From Prionace glauca (lineage: Eukaryota; Chordata; Chondrichthyes; Carcharhiniformes; Carcharhinidae), in contig CM075760.1 of NCBI GenBank assembly GCA_037974335.1, positions 21,489,291 through 21,553,290 on the forward strand: DNA of 64,000 nt, given 5' to 3'. Position 1 is the stretch's first letter. Each line of letters begins with the position of its first letter. Shown one piece after another: positions 35,555 through 46,124 of the stretch. A program made the translations under genes and the position numbers. The notes beneath the pieces are model-generated. The model saw only the letters and a program-made list of their open reading frames with translations. It did no database searches and was not told where the DNA came from.

Positions 35555-35965
35555 ATAATCTCATTGTTCCTTCACAAAGTATTGATATGAAGCATCCTTG
35601 AACAACTGCAGTCCATATGCTGCAGACATCCGCCCTGCTGTTAGGCAGGGAGTTCCAGGATTTTGACCCAGCGATTATGAATGAATTGAGAAATTGTTTC
35701 AGGTCAGGATGGTGTGTGTTTTGGAGGGAAGCTTACAGGTTATAGTGTTTCAGATGTGGCTGCTGCCCTTGTCCTGTTAGGATGTAAAGGCAGTGTGTTT
35801 GGACAGTGTAATCTATGGAGCCTTGGTGAATTGCTGCAGTGCATGTTGTATATAATGCACACAGTGCTGACACTGCTTGTTAGTGATGGAGAGAGTAAAT
35901 AGGGTGAATGAGGGGCCGGATAATCTTGTGGGTGGCTTTGCCCTGGATTGTGTCAGATTCCGTGA
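35555..35965 (-). mobile_element. LINE fragment (family E) in the J-C intron
   Basis: Reverse of the family E C-terminal domain: 'gggagttccaggattttgac', 'tcaggatggtgtgtg', 'ggagccttggtgaattgctg' and 'gccctggattgtgtc'. It is opposite to the direction of heavy-chain transcription. Confidence 0.8.
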
Positions 35966-36129
35966 GGTTTTACAAGTTTCTCTCATTGAGGAAAGAGGAA
36001 ATTATTTAATTGTGACTGACTTGTGAAATATTTAAATGTTTTTCCAACCCGTGCCCCACAGTCCGTGTTGTGTTCGCTTGTCACTCCCACTTACTGTGCG
36101 AGTGGGTGAGTATGTGTGGAGTGAGGGTG

Positions 36130-37018
36130 CTTTTCCAGACTGAATCAGCCAGATAGAGACTTACACACATCACACACTCTCACACACATAAATACACACA
36201 GAGAGACCCTCATATTCTCTCACACATACACACGCACACTTACTGTCTCATACGATCTCTCACACACATTTTTTCTCTCACGGTCTACAGACTCTGTCTC
36301 AAATACAAATACAGACATCCTCTCGCTCTCTCAATCAGTCTCACACAGCTCATATACAAAAACACTCATACGCACACACCTCCACACACATTTTCCCTTA
36401 CACGCAGACACACACACACATAAGCATTGTCTCACGCTCTCGCACACTCACTCTCTCTCCCAAACTCTGTCACACACGCTCAAGTTGTCTCACATTTATT
36501 CACACACACTTTCTCACAATTCCTCTTGCACACACATCTCTCTCTCTCTCTCTCACACACACACATATATTTCTATCTCTGATGCACACACTATCTCACA
36601 CCTGTACATTCTTGCTCTCACACTAGCTCTCTCACACTCTCTCACAAACATAGACCGATGCACACACTCTAACGTATACGCAGACACAGTCTCTCACATA
36701 AGCACAGTCTCACGCAAACATTCTCTGACACACACACACACACTTTGCTTCTGTCACCCACACACATTGCGCACATCATTCTCTCTCACACACAATCCCG
36801 TGCACATTTCCACACACTCATGAACAGTTTATTTTGCTTTCCAATAGGTACACTGCCCCCTTGCAAACGCAGCCCATTGTCTCACACACGTGCAAACACA
36901 GTCTATCACACACAGGCACCTTCACACACACATTCACCCCTCTTTCTATCAAACACACACCCAAACACCCTCTCATGCACTTTCCACCTCACATACGTCA
37001 GAGAGACTGTCATTTACA
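36130..37018. repeat. CA/CT-rich low-complexity tract
   Basis: Degenerate CACACA, CTCTCACA and TCTCACAC runs. Open frames are Ser-His-Thr repeats and not genes. Confidence 0.92.
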
Positions 37019-37019
37019 A

Positions 37020-37340
37020 CATAGAATAGAATCACGAAATCCTATAGTACAGAAGGAGGCCATTCAGCCCATCGAGTCCGCATCAACAGGAATCCCACCA
37101 AAGCCCTATCCCCAGAACCACATGTGTTTACTCTAACTAGACCTCCTGAAACTAAGGGGCAATTTAGCACGGCCAGTCCCCTGAACCCAAACGTCTTTGG
37201 ACTGTGGGAGGAAACAGGAGCACCCAAAGGAAACCCAAGCAGACACGGGGTGAACTTACTAACTCCATACACAATGACTCATATCGGGAATTGAACTGTG
37301 AGGCAGCAGCGTTAATCACTGTGCTGCCTCGGCCACCCCT
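37020..37340 (-). mobile_element. tRNA-derived SINE, minus strand
   Basis: Full-length-like reverse SINE: tail 'cagaaggaggccattcagcc' at 37050, body 'gactgtgggaggaaacagg', and tRNA-like head at about 37275-37335 ('gggaattgaactgtgaggc', 'cactgtgctgcctcgg'). Lies within the J-C intron, antisense to it. Confidence 0.9.
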
Positions 37341-37424
37341 TCCCCCTCCCCCACTAACATTTGAATGAGGGTGGGATCGAGGAGCCCGAGTAAAACTCAA
37401 GTGAATAAGTTTCAGCGGGAAATT

Positions 37425-37630
37425 CTTCTCTGTTTGGAGTCATATTTAGCACAAAGCAAGATGGTAATGGTTGTTGAAGGTCAAACATCTAAGTTGAGAA
37501 ATCACTGCAGGAGTTCGGCAGGGGACTGTTCTGGGTCCAACAATCTTCTATTGCTTCATCAATGACACATTCCATCCAACATGAGGTCAGAAGTAGGGAT
37601 TTCCATGTGTTACACCGGATACAAAGACAC
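37425..37630 (+). mobile_element. LINE fragment (family E), RT part, + strand
   Basis: 'gagtcatatttagcacaaag', 'atcactgcaggagttcggc' and 'tattgcttcatcaatgacac' are the sense form of the PQG-block region whose reverse lies at 10.27 kb. Confidence 0.75.
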
Positions 37631-37659
37631 AATCAATAAGAAGGGATCTGGCTGAGACT

Positions 37660-37905
37660 AAGTCCGCCTGGCTCCCCAGTACTGGTGTAAACTTGGTGTT
37701 TGATTCCTGTGTGACCCTAGTTTTGCTGGAAGCTTCCCTTCCAGCTCCCTCAGTCTGTCTATTTGTTCACTGATCCGTGTTTCTGAAAGAAAGGCCCCGA
37801 CATTAAAGCAGCTGCCCGGTGATCTACACTGATTCCTGACTTTACACAGCCCTGTTACTGAAAGCTGATCAATGGAGAGAATCGGGGAAAGATCGATGGA
37901 GAGGG
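37660..37905. other. Unassigned piece of the J-C intron
   Basis: Short non-repetitive stretch before the CTCA tract; nothing recognised. Confidence 0.35.
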
Positions 37906-39885
37906 AGAGGAGGAGGTGGCTCACTGACTCTCTCACCCTCACCCACACTGACTCACTCACCCTCAATCTCTCATCCTCACTCAAATAACTTCACTCACTC
38001 ACCCTCAATCTCTCATCCTCACTCAAATAACTTCACTCACTCACCCTCACTTACCCATCTTCCCTCACTGACACACTCTCACTCACTCACCCTCATTCAC
38101 TCACCCTCAATCGCTCATCCTCACTCAAAGATCTTCACTCACTCACCTTATCTTACCTACCTTCCCTCTCTGGCACACTCTGTCACTCACTCTCCCTCAT
38201 TCACTCACCCTCACTCACTCATCCACAATCACTCACCCTTACTTACTCATTCTCATTCACGCTTACTCACTCGCCCTCACTCACTCACCCTTGCTCACTC
38301 ATCCATCCTCCCACACACTCCCTCACACTCACTCATCCGCACTCACTCACCCTTACTCACTCACCCTTACTCACACATTCTCAACCGCCCTCACGCACTG
38401 ACCCTCACGCACCCGCCCTCACACACTCGCCCTCACACACCCGCCCTCACACACTCGCCCTCACACACTCGCTCTCACACACTCGCCCTCACACACTCAA
38501 TGATCCTGTTTCACCCTGAGTCACTCACCCTCACACACTCACTCACTCACTCACCATGTTCGCTCACTCACTCTCACCCATCCTCACTCACTCACCCATT
38601 CAACTTCACTCGTTCACTCAAACACACGCCCTGACTCACTCATCCTCACGCCCTCACACACTCATTATCTCACTCAATCTCATCCATCCTCACTCACTCA
38701 CTCACCCACACTCACCCACAAGCACTCATTCAACCTCACTCGTTCAACCTCAATCACACACCCTGCCTCACTCATTCTCACACCCTCACTCACTCATTCA
38801 TATTCACTCACTCTCACACCCTCAGTCACGTAACCACATTCACTCACTCACTCACATTCACTCACCCTCACGCACTCACCCTCACGCGCCCTCATTAACT
38901 CACTGTCACTGAGCCACCCACACTCATCCACCATCACTCACTCAACCTCACTCACTAAACCTCACTCACTGACTTAGACCCTCAGTCAGTCACTATCATT
39001 CATACTCACCTTCATTCACTCATCCCACTAATCCACCCTGACTCACCCAGTCTCAATCACTCTCACTCACTCATTCCACTAATCCACCCTCACCCAGTCT
39101 CACTCACTCTCACTCACCCTCACTCACTCACCCCATTCTCTCAGACTCACTCACTCACCCCACTTACCCACCCTCACTCATCCAGTCTCACTCACTCTCG
39201 CTCACACTCACTTACCTACCCTCCCTCAATCACCCAGACTCACCCCCACAGACTCAAGCTCAATGACCCTCTCTCTGTCTCTCTCTCACTTACGCCACCT
39301 CACCCACTCAAACTCACGCACCGACCTTCACTCACATACCCTCACATACTCATAATCACTCAACATCACGCACCCTAACCCACAAATCCTCAGTCACTCA
39401 TCCTCATTCAAACACCTTCACTCACTCACCCTCACTCTCCCACTCATCCACATTCATTCTCCCTCACACACCACCCTCAATAACACACTCTGACTCACTC
39501 ACTCTCACCCCTGACTTACACAGTTACATTCACTCCCTCATCCTCATTCAATCAATCTCACTCACTTTCACTCACCCACCTCCACTAACCTTCAACATCC
39601 TCACTCACACTCCCTCATTCTTTCAATCTTGCTTACCTACACTCATCCAGCCACCTTCGCTCACATTCAGCCACCTTCACTCACACACCCTCATTTACTC
39701 ACGCTCTCTCACCCTCACCCACACTTACTCACCCTCAATCACTCATCCTCACTCAAAGAACTTCACTCACTCACCCTCACTTACCCACCTTCCTTCACAC
39801 ATCACTCATCCACTCTGACTCATTTAATCACTCACCCTCACACACTCACATTCTCTCACTCACACTCACTGAATCTGTGTGGGGA
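37906..39885. repeat. CTCACTCA-type tract, about 2 kb
   Basis: Long run dominated by CTCA, CACTCACC and CACCCTCA units, pyrimidine-rich with A on the + strand. Longer-range periods (a block near 37960 recurring near 38020 and 39740) suggest local duplications. Open frames are Ser-His-Pro repeats. It lies in the J-CH1 intron. Confidence 0.95.
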
Positions 39886-40650
39886 GGGTCTGCAACGAGA
39901 GAGAAGAAAGATCTCAAGTGGCAGTTTGGTGTTCAAAGGTGGGGGCTGCCCTGGGAGTGCAGAGAGCTGGAGGGAATCGCTGGGGGCTCGGGGACAGGGA
40001 CAATGGCAAAGAGTCAGGGGAGAACAGGAGGCGGGGGAAAGGACAGAGAGCCGGGGTGGGGGGAGGGCAGAGAGCCAGGGGAAACAGCAGAGAGCTGGGG
40101 GAAGGGCAGAGAGGCGGGGGAAAGGGTCCACAGCCGGGGAACAGGGCGGAAAGTCAGGGGGAAGTGCGGAGAGAGAGAGGAAAGGACAGGGAGCAGGGGA
40201 AAGGGCAGAGAGACCAGTGAAAGGGAAGAGAGCTGAAAGAAAGGGCAGAGAGATGGGGAAAAGTGTAGAAAGACCAGGGAAAGGGGAGAGAACCAGGAAA
40301 AAGGGCGGGGGGGGGGCACAGAAAAGGGCAGGGAGGCAGGAGAAAGGGCAGAGAGCCGAGGGAAAGGGCAGAGAGCCCAGGGGAAAGGGCAGGAGAGTCA
40401 GGGGGAAAGCTCAGAGAGCTGGGGGGAAGGAGAAAGAGGGGAGGGAGCAGGGACAGAGGGCAGAGAGCTGAGGGACAGTATGGGGGGGTGAGGGAAAGAA
40501 CAGAGAGCCGGGAGGGAAGTGTAGAGGGCCAGGTGGAAATACAGAGAGCCGGATAAAAGGGGAAAAGAGCCACCGTTAAAGTCAGAGACCCAGGGGAAAG
40601 GGCAAAGAGCTGGGGAAATGGGCAGAGGGCGGGTGATGGATGGCGGAGTG
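39886..40650 (+). repeat. G-rich purine minisatellite before CH1 (switch-like)
   Basis: Degenerate tandem repeat of about 20 bp with core GGGGAAAGGGCAGAGAGC. The + strand, which is the non-template strand of the heavy-chain transcript, is almost all purine with many GGGG runs. AGCT occurs at 39965, 40093, 40231, 40408, 40417, 40466 and 40608, mostly as GAGCTGGGG-like words; one more lies at 40667. It ends about 1.0 kb before CH1. The open frames of 119-280 codons are low-complexity Gly-Arg-Glu and not genes. Resemblance to a mammalian switch region is discussed as a finding. Confidence 0.88.
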
Positions 40651-40944
40651 AGGAGGTTCAGAATAGAGCTAGCACCACAATCGGCTCATCTGTAATCTCA
40701 GTGAATGATGGAGGAGACTTCAGGGCCCGAATGGGAAACTCTTACTATTAATGTATGATCCGTCAATGAGTCAATGTTGGATTTATTGGAATTAATAATC
40801 ACATTTAGAGTTTCCTGATCATTCTGTAAGTATTCATTCCGGAGGTATTTTTGAAGCAAAGTTACTAATCTCCGTTTTGTGGATTGAGAGGCAGTGAGTT
40901 GGAGAGAGGAAGGGGCATCAATCAGTTTGAACACAGGCAATTTC

Positions 40945-41078
40945 CAAAACTAGTGTGGAGATGCCGGAGTGAGGTTGGTGTGGGCACAGTAAGGATCTCA
41001 CTGCACCAGGTTAAAGTCCAACAGGTTTATTTGGAATCACAAACTGTTGGAGCTCCCTCATCAGGTGAGTGGATAGTC
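40945..41078 (+). mobile_element. Interspersed repeat (family G)
   Basis: 'agtgtggagatgccggag', 'caccaggttaaagtccaac' and 'ggtttatttggaatcac'. A relative is at 54.75-54.87 kb. Family not named by me. Confidence 0.7.
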
Positions 41079-41404
41079 TGAATGAAGGGAGAACTTCTTC
41101 ATGACAAAGTGTTGTTGTTTGAGAAATAAACAGCGGTTCATCACACACTGCTGTTGTTGAGAAATAAATAGTTGCTGCAATAATTGAGAAATTTTTTGCT
41201 GTTCTCTGTTAATCCAATGAATGACATGTCATTGTGAGACTAACAGAATGTGTTTTTTCTTCCTAATTTGATAGAAGTGGAGACAGGGATATGAGTTTCT
41301 ACAGAGATGACAATTCCCAAATGATAGAAGTAACATCATCGCAAAGGCGGATGAAAGATTTAATCGGGAAATATTAGGGATAAGTTCATAATTCAAATCA
41401 ATGT

Positions 41405-41560
41405 TGGAGATAGAAACATAGAAAAGAGAAGCTGGAGTAGGCCATTCGGCCCTTGGAGCCTACTCCGCCTTTCACTTTGGTCAGAGCTCATCACTATCCT
41501 GATCACACCTACTACCCATATCCCTTCATCCCTTTAACACCAAGAGCTATATCTAATATA
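41405..41560 (-). mobile_element. LINE 3' end, minus strand, just before CH1
   Basis: 'gaaacatagaaaagagaagc', 'ggagtaggccattcggccc' and 'cctactccgcctttcac' form a LINE tail in reverse. It ends about 80 bp before the CH1 exon. Confidence 0.78.
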
Positions 41561-41640
41561 GAAACCTATTTGTAACAATGTTTGATGACTTAATAAATGC
41601 AAGTAAGAGTCTAACTTGTTCAATTGCTATTCTTTCCCAG

Positions 41641-41940
41641 CGACACCGTCTGCGCCCACTCTGTATGGCCTGGTCTCCCCCTGTCAGCAACAGAACTCCG
41701 ACGGCTCCATCACCTTCGGATGTTTGGCGATGGATTACCTTCCAGATGTCTCCAAAGTGACCTGGAAGAAAAATGGGCAAACGGTCCCCAGTGGGTTTAA
41801 GACTTACCCATCAGTGAGAAACACGAAGGGAACCTACACCCTGAGCAGCCAGTTAACCATCAGCGACTCAGCGGGAGATTGTCCCAGAATTGACTGTGAG
41901 GTTCAACACAACAGCTCAGTCAAGAGCATTGAAATACCAT
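41641..41940 (+). CDS. IgM CH1 exon
   Basis: First constant domain of the mu chain, which pairs with the light chain. The acceptor TTCTTTCCCAG precedes it. It reads ATPSAPTLYGLVSPCQQQ, then the intradomain cysteine in FGCLAMDY, tryptophan in KVTWKKNG, and the second cysteine in IDCEVQHN. The extra cysteine in VSPCQQ is placed for a bond to the light chain, and CP-R just before the last strand is another free cysteine. One N-x-S site (NSS). 300 bp in phase with J (enters with two bases, leaves with one) and ends CCAT|GTAAGT. The open frame that runs on to 41984 reads intron. Confidence 0.97.
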
Positions 41941-42074
41941 GTAAGTGTTATGGAGCTTGTGTGAAACAGAAACACTGTGGTTAACATGTAGGGCCTTGGT
42001 TATAACTCAGTTAAATATATGTGCATCATTCGGCCCTCTGGATTGGTCCAGTTAGTGTCTATTGACTGCAAATG

Positions 42075-42290
42075 AGTAAGAACATAGAACATTCCAGCGC
42101 AGTACAGGCCCTTCGGCCCTCGATGTTGCGCCGACCAGTGGAACCAATCTAATGACCCTCTAACCTAAACTATTCCAATGTTATCCATATGCCTATCCAC
42201 TGACCATTTGAACGCCCTTAAAGTTGGCGAGTCCACAACTGCTGCAGAAGGGATTTCCAAGCCCTTACTACCCTCTGTTGACAAATGTTT
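42075..42290 (-). mobile_element. LINE 3' end in the CH1-CH2 intron
   Basis: 'agaacatagaacattccagc', 'caggcccttcggccctcg', 'atgttgcgccgaccagtgg' and 'ttggcgagtccacaactgc' match the reverse of a CR1-like 3' end. It fills most of the 374-bp intron. Confidence 0.82.
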
Positions 42291-42314
42291 AATTGATATG
42301 TTTTTTTCCTGAAG

Positions 42315-42635
42315 GTCCAAAGCCTGAGCGTGTGATCCATCCAACTCTTATCATCACCGTGATTTCCAGTGAAGAAATCTCACACAGGAAATTCGCAATC
42401 ATCGTCTGTTCAATCATCGATTTCCAGCCAGGGTCAATGGAAGTGAGTTGGCTGAAGAATGGGGAAACCACGCATTCAGGAATTGTCACCTCTCCCCCCT
42501 GTGAAGTGAACGGGAACTTCTCGGCCAGCAGTCGACTGACAGTCACCGCTGGGGAATGGTTCAGCAAAGCGGTCTATACCTGCCAGGTCACTCACCGAGG
42601 AGACACTCAGAGTCTGAACATCAGCGCATCTCAGG
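42315..42635 (+). CDS. IgM CH2 exon
   Basis: Second mu constant domain. Acceptor CCTGAAG, then the split codon TGT and [15 protein letters not shown]. The domain has the cysteine in IIVCSIIDF, tryptophan in VSWLKNGE and cysteine in YTCQVTHRG. An additional cysteine in SPPCEVNG and the junction cysteine are candidates for inter-chain bonds. N-linked sites are NFS and NIS. 321 bp, ends TCTCAGG|GTAAGA, phase consistent with CH3. No hinge exon is present, as expected for IgM. Confidence 0.96.
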
Positions 42636-42834
42636 GTAAGATACTCAAACAGAGGACAACATATATCATTCTGATGTGAATCAGAATTAGGGATCTATTC
42701 AAGTTGGTACAAAGCATTGAACAACTTGTAAGTTATTGCGATGTAGTTTGCTGCATTAGGACAATATCTCATTCAGAATTTCATCAGAAAAACAATTTTT
42801 TGTTATCCCTTCCTGACATGTGCATTTATTTCCC

Positions 42835-43115
42835 AAACCTGAGGGCACTGAAGTGTCACTCCCGTTGCTGTGAATCTGGAGTCACATGCATGCCAGGCCA
42901 GATAAAGACAGCAGGTTGATTTTGGTAAGGAACATTTGTGAACTAGGAGGGGTTTTACAGCAATAGCTTCATGAGAACCATTTCAACTTTAAATTACACG
43001 TTTTTACAAAATTCAAATTTCATATTAGCAATGATGGGATTCGAATCTGTGTCCCCAGAGTCTTGCCCTAGGTTATAAGCCCATTGACAACACCATATGC
43101 CACAGCCTCCCCTTA
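42835..43115 (-). mobile_element. SINE family F in the CH2-CH3 intron
   Basis: Reverse SINE with 'ctggagtcacatgcatgcc', 'aggccagataaagacagc' and B-box complement 'gggattcgaatctgtgtcc'. Same family as 20.1 kb and 59.8 kb. Confidence 0.85.
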
Positions 43116-43551
43116 AAAGAGTGTCCCCTTTCGGTTTGAAGCAATATAGTGAGTGAGGTGGCCTTGATGTCAGCTTGTTCCTGAGATAGCTGGTAAAATT
43201 TGGAGAGACAGTAAGTGTGAGACTGCTTCACAGGTCACAGCACAGGGGTAAAATATTGGAAAGTGCATCCACCCTATCTATAAACCAACGGTCAGTACTT
43301 TTTCCTTGAGTTCAGGATGGTGTGTTTGTTTGGGAATTCTCCAATTCTGATTCATGGAAATGTTACCGCTGCTCCAATATTTAATACAGGGAATGATTCC
43401 ATACAGCAAGCTGGCTTCCCATTCGCCATGGAAGGTGAAAGGCGAGAGTTAGAGATTGATATATTGAAGGCGACTTTGTCTCCTTCAGGCTGAAGACTGC
43501 TGTCCTGCTTCTGAAGGGGAACTAGGGCTCATTTTCATTTCTCATTCACAG

Positions 43552-43860
43552 ATCCTCTCCCGTGCCTTGATACCACAGTGAAGATACAGCCACCACCAAT
43601 AGAACAGGTCTTACTGGAGGCGACCGTGACCTTAACCTGCATCATTTCTCATGCTCCTGATGGAGTTAACGTGTCCTGGATCCGAGACAGGAAGTATTTG
43701 AAATCAGAGATTGCTGAAAAGCCCGGAGCGGATCGTGACAGCGTGATCAGCAAATTAAGCATCTCCACACAAGCCTGGCTGAGTGCGGCTGTGTTTGAGT
43801 GCGTGGTGAGCCATCAGGATCTGCCGACTCCTCTAAGAACATCTATCCACAAGGAAACAG
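43552..43860 (+). CDS. IgM CH3 exon
   Basis: Third mu constant domain. Acceptor TCATTCACAG. It reads [16 protein letters not shown], with the first domain cysteine in [11 protein letters not shown], tryptophan in NVSWIRDR and second cysteine in FECVVSHQD. The N-terminal cysteine in LPCLD may bond between chains. NVS is an N-linked site overlapping the core tryptophan strand. 309 bp, ends ACAG|GTGAGC, in phase with CH4. Confidence 0.97.
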
Positions 43861-43894
43861 GTGAGCTGAGAGATTGAAGCAATAAATGTAGGGT

Positions 43895-44470
43895 CAATGG
43901 CAGGGTTCTGAGCAATGTGGAGGAACAGAAAGATCCCGGGGTTCATATCCACAGATCTCTGAAGATTGCCACTCAAGTGGATAGAGCCGTGAAGAATGCT
44001 TAAAGTGTGTTAGTGTTTATTAACAGGGGGTTAGAGTTTAAGAGCCGTGGGGTTATACTGCAAGTGTACAGGGCCTTGGTGAGACCACATTTGGAATATT
44101 GTGTGCAGTTCTAGTCACCTCACTATAAGAAGGATGTGGAAGCATTGGAGAGAGTGCAGAGGAGATTTACCAGGATGCTGCCTGGTTTGGAGGGTAGGTC
44201 TTATGAGGAAAGGTTGAGGGAGCTGGGGCTTTTCTCCTTAGAGCGGAGGAGGATGAGAGGCGAACTCTCCTGAACTAAACTGTGGGCCGATTGATATTTT
44301 TCTAGGGAGTTTGATGTGTTGATGAGTGAAAAGTGAACTGAAGGCGATGTTATTGGGTTTAGATTGAAGAAGAAGGGAGGAGCCTGATGTGGAGCATCAA
44401 AAACCAGAAAACCAAAAAGAAAAAGTAGATTAGTTGGGCCGAATGGCCTGATTCTGTGCTGTAAACTTTC
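43895..44470 (+). mobile_element. LINE fragment (family B) in the CH3-CH4 intron
   Basis: Sense-oriented C-terminal domain: a decayed version of the RPHLEYCVQF (a stop replaces Trp), [19 protein letters not shown] and PGLEG blocks up to about 44265, then other sequence, then a 3' tail phrase near 44425-44460 ('ttgggccgaatggcctgattc'). It takes most of the 801-bp intron. Confidence 0.85.
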
Positions 44471-44661
44471 TGAATCTTTCCACTCCGCCCCCTCCTGAGT
44501 TATTTGAGAAAAGAATTGTGTTCACCTCCCCTCGAAGCTGCAAATCAAAAATGGGAAGAGTTAAAATCAGAAGCGAAGCACATTTTCCTGAGATTTAACC
44601 TGTGGTTTCATTGTCTCCAGAATTCTCCAGTTTATTGACATTTATTGTACATTTTCTGCAG

Positions 44662-45053
44662 ATCCAAATCCGCGGGAACCGGTCGTCTCTGTCCTCCTGC
44701 CCTCGGCAGAAGACGTCTCCGCTCAGAGTTTCGTCTCCCTCAGCTGCTTAGTGAGAGGTTTCTCCCCCCGAGAGATCTTCGTCAAGTGGACCGTCAACGA
44801 CAAGCCGGTGAATCCCGGGAACTACAGGAACACCGAGGTGGTGGCGGAGAACGGCGATAGCTCCTTCTTCATGTACAGCCTGTTATCCATTGCAGCAGAG
44901 GAATGGTCCAGCGGCGCTTCTTACTCCTGTGTGGTGGGACATGAAGCCATCCCCTTGAAGATCATCAACAGAACAGTTGACAAATCCAGCGGTAAACCCA
45001 GTTTTGTGAACATTTCCCTTGCACTGATGGACACGGTTAATTCATGTCAATGA
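44662..45053 (+). CDS. IgM CH4 exon with secretory tail
   Basis: Last mu domain. Acceptor ATTTTCTGCAG. It reads [19 protein letters not shown], with cysteine in [10 protein letters not shown], tryptophan in FVKWTVND and cysteine in [14 protein letters not shown] is a sugar site near the end. After KSSG the frame continues into a mu-type tail, [19 protein letters not shown] and stop TGA (45051-45053). The NIS site and the penultimate cysteine are the elements known to drive polymer formation and J-chain linkage. An internal donor AGCG|GTAAAC (exon end 44991) lets the TM exons replace the tail. More GC-rich than the surrounding introns. Confidence 0.97.
44991..44997 (+). promoter_or_regulatory. 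Internal splice donor for membrane form
   Basis: G|GTAAAC within CH4. Use of it removes the last 62 coding bases and joins G to AC of TM1 (GAC, Asp), keeping frame. Competition between this donor and the polyadenylation site below decides membrane versus secreted mu, as known for IgM. Confidence 0.9.
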
Positions 45054-45080
45054 GAGTCACTCACTTCCATTAAAAACTAC

Positions 45081-45095
45081 AATAAAAAGAATAAA
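45081..45095 (+). terminator. Polyadenylation signals for secreted mu
   Basis: Two AATAAA hexamers (45081-45086 and 45090-45095) about 30 bp after the stop codon. Confidence 0.85.
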
Positions 45096-45099
45096 AACA

Positions 45100-46100
45100 T
45101 TTTCCTCTAACGATCAATGAAATACCCAATTGTTTAATTGGTTGTTTTTCAGTTTTACTTCCATATCTTTGATTTTGAGTCAGATATTTTCATGTCTCGG
45201 ACCCAACATTGTTGAACCAGTGCTCCCAGCGGAGATAGTCAGGGATAGAGTAGAGCACATTCATTACAGGATTCTGCAAAATATCTTCACCGACTTTCCT
45301 CCCGCTGAGGGGAAAACACTCTGACATTTTTAACATGTCTGACACACAAACACAACATTTAGATCTCTGTGTCCCTGTTTCTCTCATTGACCACCTCTTT
45401 AAGCTACTGCACCGCACCCACTGGGAACTGAAGTGAGGGTCACACACAAAAAACATGGAGAAATATTCCCCCCATCGGATTGAGGGAGAGTGAAATTGTT
45501 AACATCCTGGATTCCCACTAACCCAGCAAAGAGAGGGGAGGAGCAGTAGTTAATCCATGTCCCAAAACTTCCTCAATGAAAAGAGGAGGAATGTCATTAT
45601 TTAATCCACTCACCTCTACCTCCTCAGTGGTTAGAACCATCAGGGACATTGTATCACCGGGTAGGGAGAGGGAAACTCTGAGCTCACTCTCCTCCCTCTC
45701 CCGTGTTTGGAAGGGACCAATTCTCTACTATAAGGACCCAGTTGCCAACAGTACAAATTAGTTTCCGGTTTACTTGCTACAGATTTTGAAGTATCATTAA
45801 CTTAATCATTGAAATATATCTGTATGAATGCAACATAATTTTAAAATTCTCAACACTCTTGTTCCTGTTAATCATCTGCTGGCATTGATTTCCCAGAATA
45901 CAAATTTAAACAAGTCATAGATTCCTCCCCGGGTTTTAACTGTTCTGTCCCTGAGCTCTCTGAGATACATCAATCAATTATTTCATTCTCTCTCCTGATA
46001 TCACTGTGCCCCTCACATAAAATACATTTCTCCAGCAAAACATTGAAAATATGTTCCATTATTCGGGTTGTCTGGATCATATTCACTTCACTATAGTCGG
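45100..46100. other. CH4-TM1 intron, non-repetitive part
   Basis: No exon or repeat family recognised. Short open frames lack domains. Confidence 0.45.
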
Positions 46101-46124
46101 TGAAACTTGGAGCAACAGTTAAAA

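Noticed and set aside
39629-40471. 280-codon open frame and overlapping frames on both strands
   Set aside because: Crosses the CTCA tract and the purine minisatellite. Composition is Ser-His-Pro then Gly-Arg-Glu, purely from repeat bias.
41941-41984. CH1 coding extension CKCYGACVKQKHCG
   Set aside because: It lies after a strong GTAAGT donor; the phase matches CH2 only if splicing occurs there.
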